DNA of 64,000 bases, from the NCBI GenBank assembly GCA_027488815.1, contig JAIYAX010000001.1:186001-250000 (forward strand), read 5' to 3'. The stretch is from Cytophagaceae bacterium. Lineage in GTDB: Bacteria; Bacteroidota; Bacteroidia; Cytophagales; JAIYAX01. The notes beneath the pieces were generated by a model. That model was not told the DNA's origin, did no database searches, and saw nothing but the letters and a program-made list of their open reading frames with translations. This document shows, piece by piece, positions 15,035 to 23,383 of this stretch (positions within the stretch are counted from its first letter, which is position 1; the number at the start of each line of letters is the position of its first letter). The translations under genes were made by a program, and so were the position numbers.

Positions 15035-16921
15035 TTATTTTATGATTGAAACGGTACCTCTCTGCTTAATCGGAGTACCAATTTCATCGGTTGCTTCCAG
15101 GTAGAACACATAAGTATCAGAGGGTAATACTTTGCCGTTGAACTTGCCATCCCATCGCTCATCAAAACGATTGGAACGGTAAACGATCTCTCCGTATTTG
15201 TTGAAAACGGTTAACTGGAAATCTGCAACAAAACGCCCTTGAACAAAGAATTCGTCATTCACTCCATCACCATTTGGAGAAAAGGCAGAAGGAACAAACA
15301 GGGTAGACAACTGGTCAAAAGTGGCCAAATTGGAATAAACCAATGGAAACTGAGGATCCGGATGGGTGACTCTGACTCTGAATCGAAGAACTTGTCCTCT
15401 GGTTTCGATCCCTTCATCCAAAAAGCTAAAGGTATTGTTTCCAAGATCGGTTTGCTCGATGATATTGCCTGAACCATCTAATTTTTCAAGGGTATATTCA
15501 AACCCGGTCGTGTCAAATCCCTCATAGCTCGTCCAGTTGAGCAGGGTAGTGGTTCTAGTTTCTTTGGTTCCGAAGAGGTAAACGGGACATACCAATCTGG
15601 AGGTGGCCGATAAGTTACCACAGGTGTCTTGCACGATCATTTGATAGCAATACCTGGCCGGTTGATTTAATGTGCTTTGATCAATGGCAGAGTCAGCAAA
15701 AGGAAATGTGAGTGAGCGGCTCAATCCTCCGTTTGTGGTGCGCTGTGCAAGTACAAATTTGCCGTTAACAGCCGTAGGTAAGGTCCAAAACAGCTCTACC
15801 TGCTGGCTTTTAAAGGTTGCCCAGGGTTTTCTAATGCCTTCCGGAGTACTTACCGATACAGCAGTTACACAAATGCTATCGGTCAATACAGTGACCGTCT
15901 GGCTACCAACGGTTCCGGTGCCCTGAAGGCGATAACAGTATACAGCACCACAACGAACAGCGGTATCGGTACGGATTTCAGGAAATGGAATTGTTGATGA
16001 GCTAAAGATATTTCCTATATCTGCCCTTATCAACTGGAGATCGCTAATGCCTGTGGCAGGCGACTTCCATCGGATGGTATTCTGGTCGTTTTCTGCAACG
16101 ACACTCAGGGCTGTGATGCTGCAAACCGTGTTGGAATTTTTCAAGGCAAGACAACCATCCACACTGGCTACCTGATAGCAAAAGGACTGAAGCCCACCAT
16201 CAGGAGGGGCATCTGTATAGCTCAATTGAGCAGAAGAGGCCGTAAGGGTATCTATGGCCAGCCCATCCCGGTAAATAACGTAAGGTATCCCTGCCTGTGT
16301 GCTCCAGTCGATGGTGTTTTTTCCCTGACTGTTCCTTAAACGGGTAATGACCGGCACAGAGATGCTTCCCAAAGGGGTTACCTGTCTGCTGGAAGAGGCT
16401 CCACAATTGCCCGGCACGTAGTTGCCCGTTACGACAATTGTTCTTTGCTGGGTGTTGGCATAGGTGTGAAGTGGCCCTAAAACAGTAGGGCTATTTATGA
16501 TATCATTAGGGCTGCCATCGCCATAATCGATCACATATTGCTCATAGGCCCCTCCATCAATTCGTACCCGCACCTGCTGCCCTTCACATCGTAAAACACT
16601 AAAAACAGGAGGGTCAAGAGATAAAGCTTCAAAAAATCCGGGGAATACTAATGTTTGACCTCCGATACTAAAGTTTGCGCTGAATGAAAATGTATAAGTT
16701 CCTGGAGTTGAATAAGTAAAAGTATCATAGATAAAAAATCCAGGTGGAACAGTTCCAAAATTAAACCGCTTTTGGGTAGCAGAGTCACATGCGCTGCCTG
16801 GCACAATATCAATTTTGACCGAAAAAGGTACACATCCCCTTCGCCGTGGAGCCGTAATGCACTGTGAAAAAGCCTCCGTGAGGGCAAATACGAATATGAG
16901 CGACAGAATTAATCCTTTCAT
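15035..16921 (-). CDS. T9SS-exported protein with gliding-motility type C-terminal domain
   Basis: The 628-residue product begins with a cleavable signal (LILSLIFVFALTEAFSQC). Residues 20-190 look like PKD-type domains (YVIDYGDGSPNDI, near 130-140), and residues 195-530 carry fibronectin-like beta domains. The C-terminus, FVPSAFSPNGDGVNDEFFV then LTVFNKYGEIVYRSNRFDERWDGK, is the type B T9SS sorting domain found in CHU_C/gliding-associated proteins. It is probably secreted across the outer membrane and kept at or released from the surface. The start codon shares one base with the hutH stop (TGATG), so translation is coupled. Confidence 0.9.
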   Translation of the reverse strand: MKGLILSLIFVFALTEAFSQCITAPRRRGCVPFSVKIDIVPGSACDSATQKRFNFGTVPPGFFIYDTFTYSTPGTYTFSFSANFSIGGQTLVFPGFFEALSLDPPVFSVLRCEGQQVRVRIDGGAYEQYVIDYGDGSPNDIINSPTVLGPLHTYANTQQRTIVVTGNYVPGNCGASSSRQVTPLGSISVPVITRLRNSQGKNTIDWSTQAGIPYVIYRDGLAIDTLTASSAQLSYTDAPPDGGLQSFCYQVASVDGCLALKNSNTVCSITALSVVAENDQNTIRWKSPATGISDLQLIRADIGNIFSSSTIPFPEIRTDTAVRCGAVYCYRLQGTGTVGSQTVTVLTDSICVTAVSVSTPEGIRKPWATFKSQQVELFWTLPTAVNGKFVLAQRTTNGGLSRSLTFPFADSAIDQSTLNQPARYCYQMIVQDTCGNLSATSRLVCPVYLFGTKETRTTTLLNWTSYEGFDTTGFEYTLEKLDGSGNIIEQTDLGNNTFSFLDEGIETRGQVLRFRVRVTHPDPQFPLVYSNLATFDQLSTLFVPSAFSPNGDGVNDEFFVQGRFVADFQLTVFNKYGEIVYRSNRFDERWDGKFNGKVLPSDTYVFYLEATDEIGTPIKQRGTVSIIK

Positions 16922-18414
16922 CAGCCTGCAAAATAACGCTGAATAAACAATTTGCCAGCCTGAATGTCAATCGAAAGCTGCCGGTCCTGCTCCACAATGG
17001 GAACCTGTTCACGAAAAGCCTTTAAAAGTTGCTCAAGAGCCGGTGAACTCGTGGCTGGCCTTCTGAATTCAAAAGCCTGTGCAGCGGTCAATAGTTCAAT
17101 GGACAAAATGGCCTCCACATTTTGGTACAAACTGAGGCATTTCATTGCTGCATTGGCCCCCATGCTCACATGGTCTTCCTGCCCGTTGGAGGAAACGATG
17201 CTGTCTGCACTGCTTGGTGTGCACCATTGCTTGTTTTGGCTTGCCAGAGCTGCTGCAGTATATTGAGGGATCATCAGGCCGGAATTCAAGCCAGGCTCTT
17301 TGACCAAAAACTCAGGCAGGTTCCTTTTGCCACTGATCAACTGAAAGGTCCGGCGTTCAGACAAGCTTCCGATCTCTGACAAAGCGATGGCTAGATAATC
17401 CAATGCCAAGGCTAAGGGCTGACCATGAAAATTTCCTCCGGAAAGAATTTCATCCGTGTCCGGGAAAATGAGTGGATTATCTGTAACCCCATTGACTTCC
17501 GTCATGAACACCTCTTGCACATGTGAAATGGCATCCCAGGAGGCACCTAATACCTGAGGGATGCACCTGAAAGAGTAGGGGTCCTGAACCTGCATTTTGG
17601 GTAAGGCTGCATGAGCACTATTTTCCAATAATTCACGCATCGCTTGAGATACCACTGAGTGTCCTTTGTGTGGCCTTACTTTAGCAATTTGATCGCTGAA
17701 AGGCTCCAATCTGCAACCAAATGCATCGCATGAAAGTGCAGCTATGGCTAGAATCGCTTTTTTCAAGCTCTCAATGGCAAGCAACAGGTGTAAGCCTATG
17801 GCCGACATAAATTGTGTTCCATTCAGCAGAGCCAAGCCTTCTTTAGCATCTAACTCAATGGGCCTGAGGCCTTCAGCTTCCAGGGCTTTTATCGCCTGCA
17901 CCCAATTGCCTTTGTAAAACACCCGACCTTCTCCCAGCAATGCCAGTGACAGGTGGGCCAGAGGGGCCAAATCGCCAGATGCACCCAGACTGCCTTGGGT
18001 AAACACTTCAGGATAAATTTCACGATTGTAAAACTCAACGAGCATTTGAGCTGTCTGGGTTTTAAGTCCGGAGTTTCCCCAAACAATTCCTTTGAGTTTT
18101 AATAGAAGCATCAGCCTGACGATCCGGGGCTCAAGCACCGCTCCTGTGCCACAGGCATGAGATCTTACCAGGTTTTGCTGCAGTTCCTTTAGCTGATGAT
18201 TGGAGATCGCAATGTTGCACAGAGAGCCAAATCCTGTGTTGATGCCATAGATAGGTTCATCCGACCTTGCCATTCTATTTTCAAGATAGCTACGCCCTCT
18301 TTCCATTTGAGCAATAGCTTGTGCTCCAAGCATAACTGGCCTGCCACTTTGAATGCATTCACTGAATTCACCTAAGCCCCAATGCTCAGGATTTATCTCA
18401 ATAGGCTTATCCAT
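16921..18414 (-). CDS. hutH: Histidine ammonia-lyase (aromatic amino acid lyase family)
   Basis: This enzyme removes ammonia from histidine to give urocanate, using an MIO group formed from an Ala-Ser-Gly triplet. That triplet is seen in QGSLGASGDLAPLAHL at about 145-147 of a 497-residue chain. The tyrosine-bearing loop YGINTGFGS is near 56-64, and LLNGTQFMSA is present. NLVRSHACG carries the His expected of histidine or tyrosine lyases rather than PAL. No hutU, hutI or hutG is adjacent, so substrate assignment rests on family only; a tyrosine lyase role is the main alternative. The ATG at 18414 overlaps the hisS stop by 8 bases; the longer open frame to 18447 lies within hisS. Confidence 0.87.
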   Translation of the reverse strand: MDKPIEINPEHWGLGEFSECIQSGRPVMLGAQAIAQMERGRSYLENRMARSDEPIYGINTGFGSLCNIAISNHQLKELQQNLVRSHACGTGAVLEPRIVRLMLLLKLKGIVWGNSGLKTQTAQMLVEFYNREIYPEVFTQGSLGASGDLAPLAHLSLALLGEGRVFYKGNWVQAIKALEAEGLRPIELDAKEGLALLNGTQFMSAIGLHLLLAIESLKKAILAIAALSCDAFGCRLEPFSDQIAKVRPHKGHSVVSQAMRELLENSAHAALPKMQVQDPYSFRCIPQVLGASWDAISHVQEVFMTEVNGVTDNPLIFPDTDEILSGGNFHGQPLALALDYLAIALSEIGSLSERRTFQLISGKRNLPEFLVKEPGLNSGLMIPQYTAAALASQNKQWCTPSSADSIVSSNGQEDHVSMGANAAMKCLSLYQNVEAILSIELLTAAQAFEFRRPATSSPALEQLLKAFREQVPIVEQDRQLSIDIQAGKLFIQRYFAG

Positions 18415-19789
18415 GTATTTTGTGAGCGTTGAGGTGTTGGATAGCATCTTGAGGACTCAGGGACCATTGCTCGCCACTATCCAGGTTTTTTAAAGTCCAG
18501 GTGGATGATTCTACTTCAGTGGCACCCAGTAAAACTGCAAAGGGAATCTTTTTTTGGTTGGCATACGTTAGTTGTTTCTTAAGTCTGGCTTCATCCGGGT
18601 AAATCTCGGCCTTCACACCTTGTGCCCTTGCCTCGGAAACCGCTTTTAATGCATACGGTAAGCTCTGGGGCTCCAGGGAGCAAAACAAGACAGAAGTCGA
18701 AGAACCTAAAAACTCTGGGAACAAATTCAATTGCTCAAGTACATCGTACATCCGGTCAACACCAAATGAGAAACCCACACCGGGAAGTCCAGGAACACCG
18801 AACAAACCAGTCAGATCATCGTATCGCCCTCCGCCACAGACAGAGCCCATCTGTGCATTGCTGATTTTAACTTCAAATATGCATCCTGTATAATAAGTCA
18901 ATCCCCTGGCCAAAGTTGGGCTAAACTCAATCTTACCTGCCGGCATTGACATTTGTTCTGACAACCTTATGACCTCCTGAACCTCATCAGCACTTGTTTG
19001 TATCTCAGAAACTGAGCTATGCCGGTTTTTAAACGCACTTAAACTCACCTGACCGCTGATGGATTGAATATGGTTTTTAGCATTTTCCTGAGAGATGCCC
19101 AAGGCTTCCAGCTCTTTAACGACTCCCTCCTCTCCTATCTTGTCCATTTTGTCAATTGCTGTACAGAAAGCCATCTCCTGACCTTCTAAACCTGCTGTTA
19201 GAGCCAGGCCTTTCAGCAATGCCCGGTGATTGAGTAGTATTCGATACTCACTGAGGCCCAATCTGCTCATTACTTCATGGATCATAAGCATCATTTCAGC
19301 TTCACAAATCAATGAAGGGGTGCCTACCACATCTGCATCGCATTGAACAAACTCTCTGTACCTTCCTTTCTGAGGGCGGTCGGCTCTCCAAACGGGCTGT
19401 ATCTGATATCTTCTGAATGGAAATGCCAAAGCTCCTTTATTCATTGCTACAAATCGTGCGAAAGGCACTGTAAGGTCATAGCGGAGGGCCTTTTCACTTA
19501 TCAAGGGAAGTAGTTGTCTGCTCTCTGGTAAAGTACCTGAGGCTCCCTGCTTACGGTAGTCTGACAGAAAGTCTCCGGAATTGAGAATCTTAAAAATCAA
19601 CTGATCGCCTTCTTCACCATACTTACCTGTAAGGACGGAAAGGTTTTCCATCGCCGGCGTCTCCAGAGGTTGAAAGCCGAACTTTTCAAAAGTTTCTTTG
19701 ATGACTTGAAACAGATAATTCCGCCTCAGCATCTTTTCCGGTGAAAAATCTCGGGTTCCTTTTGGGATGGATGGGGTGTCAGCAGCCAC
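18407..19789 (-). CDS. hisS: Histidyl-tRNA synthetase
   Basis: This class II synthetase charges tRNA-His. With the GTG start at 19789 it has 460 residues. SIPKGTRDFSPEKM at the N-terminus, the motif 2 region QPVWRADRPQKGRYREFVQCD and the histidine-A motif RGLTYYTGCIFEV are all present. A C-terminal anticodon-binding domain runs from about 365. The upstream in-frame codon at 19813 is TTG, and a near-consensus promoter core (TAACTTGC, minus strand, about 19810-19817) overlaps it, which favours GTG. It leads the hisS-hutH-T9SS-ybaB-glycosyltransferase run. Confidence 0.95.
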   Translation of the reverse strand: MAADTPSIPKGTRDFSPEKMLRRNYLFQVIKETFEKFGFQPLETPAMENLSVLTGKYGEEGDQLIFKILNSGDFLSDYRKQGASGTLPESRQLLPLISEKALRYDLTVPFARFVAMNKGALAFPFRRYQIQPVWRADRPQKGRYREFVQCDADVVGTPSLICEAEMMLMIHEVMSRLGLSEYRILLNHRALLKGLALTAGLEGQEMAFCTAIDKMDKIGEEGVVKELEALGISQENAKNHIQSISGQVSLSAFKNRHSSVSEIQTSADEVQEVIRLSEQMSMPAGKIEFSPTLARGLTYYTGCIFEVKISNAQMGSVCGGGRYDDLTGLFGVPGLPGVGFSFGVDRMYDVLEQLNLFPEFLGSSTSVLFCSLEPQSLPYALKAVSEARAQGVKAEIYPDEARLKKQLTYANQKKIPFAVLLGATEVESSTWTLKNLDSGEQWSLSPQDAIQHLNAHKIHG

Positions 19790-19886
19790 TTTAAAGTAAA
19801 TTTGGAGGTGCAAGTTAGGAAGATTGAAGGCTGCTTAGGAACCAATAAAAATTCGAAGGTTCATTTTTTTAATTAAGCACAACAGC

Positions 19887-19894
19887 TATATTTG
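19887..19894 (+). promoter_or_regulatory. -7 element for the small basic protein gene
   Basis: TATATTTG is an exact TAnnTTTG match, 20 bases upstream of the ATG at 19914. The predicted start near 19900 leaves a leader of about 14 bases. A run of eight T residues upstream (19863-19870) may act in place of a -33 TTG. Confidence 0.5.
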
Positions 19895-19913
19895 CACCTC
19901 AATTTTAAGCAAG

Positions 19914-20063
19914 ATGGGAGTTACCAGACTTAAGAGAAAAGATAAGCGCAACTTTGCAAGGGCAAATAACCGCACAGCCAGGATCAAGCAATTGACGGCT
20001 ACACCGGTTATCAAGAATATTGATGTAGAAGAAATCAAGAAAAGCTTCGAGGCTAAGGCCTAA
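19914..20063 (+). CDS. Small basic conserved protein (49 residues)
   Basis: This short gene reads MGVTRLKRKDKRNFARANNR, then TARIKQLTATPVIKNIDVEE and a nine-residue tail ending in FEAKA. Half of the first 25 residues are Lys, Arg or Asn, a composition like ribosome-associated or nucleic-acid-binding proteins, with a helical C-terminal end. I recall similar short proteins in other Bacteroidota but no function; it is not S20 or another ribosomal protein that I can identify. It has its own promoter core and a strong terminator, so it is a monocistronic gene and likely well expressed. Confidence 0.8.
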   Translation: MGVTRLKRKDKRNFARANNRTARIKQLTATPVIKNIDVEEIKKSFEAKA

Positions 20064-20088
20064 GTTTTTCGTTTTATTGAAATTAAAG

Positions 20089-20109
20089 AGGGGCTCAGGC
20101 CCCTTTTTT
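20089..20109 (+). terminator. Intrinsic terminator of the small basic protein gene
   Basis: A 6-bp GC-rich stem, AGGGGC (20089-20094) with GCCCCT (20099-20104), has a TCAG loop and runs into six T residues. It starts 26 bases after the stop codon. Its T tract lies within the last codons of the convergent phosphoesterase gene, whose final residues (KKGA) are encoded by the hairpin sequence. Confidence 0.85.
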
Positions 20110-20649
20110 GTTAGCCCCTAGTTCAATCACTCTCAGGTTTTCTGCTTTCCCGCCCGGGCTGACATCCAGCCTCATCAAAGTCCGAATACGATGGAATCCA
20201 TGATAACCTGCTGCTCCCGGATTGATGTATAGCATGGAAAAATGCTGATCGTATTGCACTCGTGCTATATGGGAATGGCCGCAAACCAGTATCCCCGGCT
20301 TTTGAGCGGTGATCATGTTACGCACTGTTGGTGTGTAGCTTCCGGGTTTTCCAACGATGTGAGTCATCATGAGCTTAAGTCCATTCAACGACCTGTGCAG
20401 GTACTCAGGAAAGTTAACCCGAATATCTCCTGAGTCGATGTTTCCAAAAACAGCATATACTTTGGTAATCAAGCTTAACTGATCGATAACCTGTGAAGAA
20501 CCAATATCACCTGCATGCCAGATTTCATCCACTCCTTCCAAATGATACAAAATCCGGTCATCCATGTGGCCATGTGTATCGGAGATAAATCCAAGCCGCA
20601 GTACCCTTGGTTCTGTCAGGCTTTCCAATGGGCGGGGTCCTTTCTCCAA
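20095..20649 (-). CDS. YfcE/MJ0936-family metallophosphoesterase
   Basis: This 184-residue phosphodiesterase has the two-metal signature: GFISDTHGH (about 19-27), HAGDIGSS (45-52), FGNID (68-72) and CGHSHIARV (118-126). Family members cleave phosphodiester or phosphomonoester bonds in the cytoplasm; the natural substrate is unknown. No ATG exists at the front: possible starts are TTG at 20649 or TTG at 20628. Both lie near the 3' end of pyrE, and the longer one overlaps it by 34 bases. The extra 17 residues before the core are not typical. Confidence 0.87.
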   Translation of the reverse strand: MEKGPRPLESLTEPRVLRLGFISDTHGHMDDRILYHLEGVDEIWHAGDIGSSQVIDQLSLITKVYAVFGNIDSGDIRVNFPEYLHRSLNGLKLMMTHIVGKPGSYTPTVRNMITAQKPGILVCGHSHIARVQYDQHFSMLYINPGAAGYHGFHRIRTLMRLDVSPGGKAENLRVIELGANKKGA

Positions 20650-21266
20650 CTCTCCAACACTGTCAGCTGCTCTTGCTTAAAAATCCCCATACTCAGGGCA
20701 GTTTGTAGTAAATGAGTATAGTCACTCAAGCAGTACAAAGGCAATTCAGCTTTTGCAAAGGCATCTTCTGCCTGTTGAAAGCCATAAGTAAACACCGCCA
20801 ACATTCCGAGTACCTGTACACCAGCATCCCTCAAACTTTCAACAGCCTTCAATGAACTGCCACCGGTGGAGACGAGGTCTTCGATGACTACCACTTTTTG
20901 TCCCGGATGAATTCTTCCTTCGATAAGATTCTGCATACCATGATCTTTTGGCTTAGGCCGCACATAACACATGGGTAACTGTAATGCATCACTTACTAAA
21001 GCTGCTTGAGGTATTCCAGCAGTAGCTACCCCGGCAAGTCCTTCAGCTTCAGGAAAATAAACCTGGCAAAACGATGCCAATCCCTCTTTAATTTTCTGAC
21101 GATGAGAGGGATAAGACAAAGTCACCCGGTTGTCACAATAAATGGGTGAGTTCCAGCCCGAAGCCCAGCGAAAAGGCTGATCGATGGAAAGGCGTACAGC
21201 TTCGGAAACAAGTAAAGATTGGGCAATAGACAAAGCCCTCTGTTGATCGGGGGTATTTATAAACAT
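20616..21266 (-). CDS. pyrE: Orotate phosphoribosyltransferase
   Basis: This enzyme joins orotate to PRPP to form OMP in pyrimidine synthesis. The PRPP-binding loop VVVIEDLVSTGGSSLKAV is at about 115-132 of 216 residues. The FRWASGWNSPIYCDNR region (substrate site) and YVRPKPKDHG (flexible catalytic loop) are in place. The ATG at 21266 is preferred to an upstream TTG at 21293. The rest of the pyr pathway is not in view. Confidence 0.94.
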   Translation of the reverse strand: MFINTPDQQRALSIAQSLLVSEAVRLSIDQPFRWASGWNSPIYCDNRVTLSYPSHRQKIKEGLASFCQVYFPEAEGLAGVATAGIPQAALVSDALQLPMCYVRPKPKDHGMQNLIEGRIHPGQKVVVIEDLVSTGGSSLKAVESLRDAGVQVLGMLAVFTYGFQQAEDAFAKAELPLYCLSDYTHLLQTALSMGIFKQEQLTVLESWRKDPAHWKA

Positions 21267-21358
21267 GTGGAAAACACTCTTTTGGCAACGCAAGGTAATG
21301 TTTTGAACAATGACTGAATTATAGCACCTTGCCTCAGCTTCGCAGCCCCTCTGAAATC

Positions 21359-22045
21359 ATGAAGTTTTTTATCAACAACAAGCTCCTGATCGTGGATTCA
21401 ATTGACTTGCATCCGATTAGGTTGAGTTACAAAAAGTTTGATGTGGTGATTCGTCCCGGCCATTTTATCACATCCAGAAAATTACACGGACATGTGCTTA
21501 TGCATGAAGTCGAAGCCTTTCAGATACAGGCTTTGCTTGATCTGATGGAGACCAAAAAACTTAAAAAGCTCTATTCAGTCACTTTTGCAGTCAGGTATCT
21601 GGATGAGGCGATACAATTCATAAAAGACCGGTTTAAAATGATCAAGGCAGCGGGTGGGCTGGTTGCCAAAGATGATAAAATGCTCATGATCTATCGTTTG
21701 GGCAAATGGGACTTGCCTAAAGGTAAACTGGATAAGAAAGAAAAAGCTGGTTCAGGTGCCCTCCGTGAGGTGGAGGAGGAATGCGGGCTCAAAGTGGCAT
21801 TAGGACATAAAATTTGTGTGACTTATCATTCCTACAGTCTGAATGGCAACAGGATTATGAAGAAGACCACCTGGTACACCATGCAGTGTCTCAGTGATCA
21901 GCGCATGAAGCCTCAACTGGAAGAAGGCATCACCAAATTGCAATGGATGAATAAGGCTGAAGTAAATGAGGCTCTTAAAAGCTCCTATCCCAGTATTGCT
22001 GAGGTCTTTCAGCAATACTATGCGCTACAGGTTCAAAGTTTGTAA
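21359..22045 (+). CDS. Nudix hydrolase with an extra N-terminal domain
   Basis: The complete Nudix box is present at about residues 122-144 of this 228-residue protein: GKLDKKEKAG, then SGALREVEEECGL. The pattern G-x5-E-x7-RE-x2-EE-x-G is met. The first 95 residues (MKFFINNKLLIVDS, RPGHFITSRKLHGHVLMHEV) form a separate domain that I do not recognise. Nudix enzymes split nucleoside diphosphate-linked compounds; substrate unknown. Its 3' end overlaps coaD by 13 bases, tail to tail. The ATG at 21359 is the first good start; the open frame extends upstream only by a non-ATG codon. Confidence 0.88.
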   Translation: MKFFINNKLLIVDSIDLHPIRLSYKKFDVVIRPGHFITSRKLHGHVLMHEVEAFQIQALLDLMETKKLKKLYSVTFAVRYLDEAIQFIKDRFKMIKAAGGLVAKDDKMLMIYRLGKWDLPKGKLDKKEKAGSGALREVEEECGLKVALGHKICVTYHSYSLNGNRIMKKTTWYTMQCLSDQRMKPQLEEGITKLQWMNKAEVNEALKSSYPSIAEVFQQYYALQVQSL

Positions 22046-22485
22046 GGAAGGAAACGGTCTACATTTCCGCCATATCGGTGCACTTCACGTATGATGGAAG
22101 AGCTGATTGCCGCAAACTGCGGTGAAGTAATCAGGAAAACAGTCTCCAGGTCATCAAACAGATACCTATTGACCTGAGATATTCCGTTTTCGAATTCAAA
22201 ATCAGTGGTGTTTCTAAGACCTCTCAGCAAAAACTTAGCACCTGTGCGTCTTGCTACTTCAGCCGTGAGCTCGTCATAAATCTCTACCCTTACCCTTTCA
22301 TTGCCTTGAAAAGCCTCTTCAATGAGCATTTTCATACGGTTCACATCGAAGCTGCGTTGCTTTTTGGTGTTGTGACCTATACCAATGATGATTTCATCAA
22401 ATAGTTTGAGGCCTCTGAGGACGATGTCCTGATGGCCTTTGGTAAATGGGTCAAATGATCCGGGGAAAAGAGCTTTACGTGGCAT
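22033..22485 (-). CDS. coaD: Pantetheine-phosphate adenylyltransferase
   Basis: This enzyme transfers AMP to 4'-phosphopantetheine, the fourth step of coenzyme A synthesis. The (H/T)xGH-type site is seen as ALFPGSFDPFTKGHQDIVLR, near residues 4-22. RSFDVNRMKMLIEEAF and the ATP-binding ISSSIIREVHRYGG near the end (129-142) complete the signature. The length of 150 residues (ATG at 22485) is close to the usual 160. It follows the DUF3822 gene, a neighbour pair seen in many Bacteroidota. Confidence 0.95.
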   Translation of the reverse strand: MPRKALFPGSFDPFTKGHQDIVLRGLKLFDEIIIGIGHNTKKQRSFDVNRMKMLIEEAFQGNERVRVEIYDELTAEVARRTGAKFLLRGLRNTTDFEFENGISQVNRYLFDDLETVFLITSPQFAAISSSIIREVHRYGGNVDRFLPYKL

Positions 22486-22490
22486 CAAAG

Positions 22491-23378
22491 CTATCGGCAC
22501 AAATTCATGCAATACAAATCAAGGTAGCGGTGGTCGTTGACCTCGTCGAATTGATAGGAAAACTTTAAAAAAGAAGGCTTATCGCCAAAACCTATGTTTC
22601 TGATGTACTCATAAAGCTTCTTGTACAACATGGACTCTTCTGTAATCTCTCCAAAGAGGATCACATTGTTCGAATTAGGGTCCATACCCAGCTCACGCAT
22701 GATCCAGAGCACGTAGTAAAGGAATTCCTCAGGGGAATGAAAAGTAAACACATTGCAAAACTCCAGCTTGCCTTTGAAGGTCACAATGCCTGTGAGTTGG
22801 TCTTCATCAGCAAACAGAAAAAGCTGTTTTTGCAGATCAGGCATGGTGTTATGCAGTGCACCTTCGATTAATGGGGAGGTGTTATGAATGAACTGTACCT
22901 CTTTGGAGGGATACATTTTTCTAAACCAGTCAGACAACTGTCGGTTGATGCTGAAGGCGCAAACAGCTTCTGAGTTTTGATGGGCATAAAAACCGAGCTC
23001 ATCCTGCTCAGGTTGGTAGCGGGTAGAAAGGCTCAGGTAGCTGTCCAGCTCGTTGGGGTCAAAAAGTGGTGCAGGGATAAAGGTAAAATGCCTGCTGCTG
23101 ATGATCAGCCTAACGGATTTCCAAAAACCTGCTTTTAAAAAAGAGTGGTCATCATAAATACGCTCCAGCAGGGTGATCCTGCCGTTAGAGGAAAGATCTT
23201 TATCGAGAGCAATGTGTTCAATGAAAAGGCAGCGGTGACTCTCTTCTTCGGTAATGCAAAACTTCAGCTTGGTCTCATCCAGCTTGAGCATAAGGTGATA
23301 GCCTGCGATGTGATCCACATTGAAGTGGTCATCCCTTATTTTTTGGATAAGTTCCCCGGTGGCTAGTTCAGCAGGCAC
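22491..23378 (-). CDS. DUF3822 family protein
   Basis: This 295-residue soluble protein belongs to DUF3822, a Bacteroidota family usually next to coaD. The fold is thought to be actin-like (ASKHA-type) by resemblance to other families, which is recollection rather than proof. Typical stretches are LFLFADEDQLTGIVTFKGKLEFCNVF and EEFLYYVLWIMRELGMDPNSN in the C-terminal half. The function is unknown. The start codon is GTG at 23378, six bases after the stop of the preceding gene, and the coaD start follows within a few bases, so these three genes form one unit. Confidence 0.82.
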   Translation of the reverse strand: MPAELATGELIQKIRDDHFNVDHIAGYHLMLKLDETKLKFCITEEESHRCLFIEHIALDKDLSSNGRITLLERIYDDHSFLKAGFWKSVRLIISSRHFTFIPAPLFDPNELDSYLSLSTRYQPEQDELGFYAHQNSEAVCAFSINRQLSDWFRKMYPSKEVQFIHNTSPLIEGALHNTMPDLQKQLFLFADEDQLTGIVTFKGKLEFCNVFTFHSPEEFLYYVLWIMRELGMDPNSNNVILFGEITEESMLYKKLYEYIRNIGFGDKPSFLKFSYQFDEVNDHRYLDLYCMNLCR

Positions 23379-23383
23379 TACAG

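Noticed and set aside
16921-18414. Flexirubin-type tyrosine lyase cluster
   Set aside because: The lyase gene is flanked by hisS and a T9SS cargo gene. No acyl carrier protein, ketosynthase or other aryl-polyene gene is near.
20095-20130. Terminator at 20089-20109 as evidence that the phosphoesterase gene is truncated
   Set aside because: The phosphoesterase frame reads through the hairpin to its stop and has all catalytic motifs well before it, so the overlap is just tight packing.
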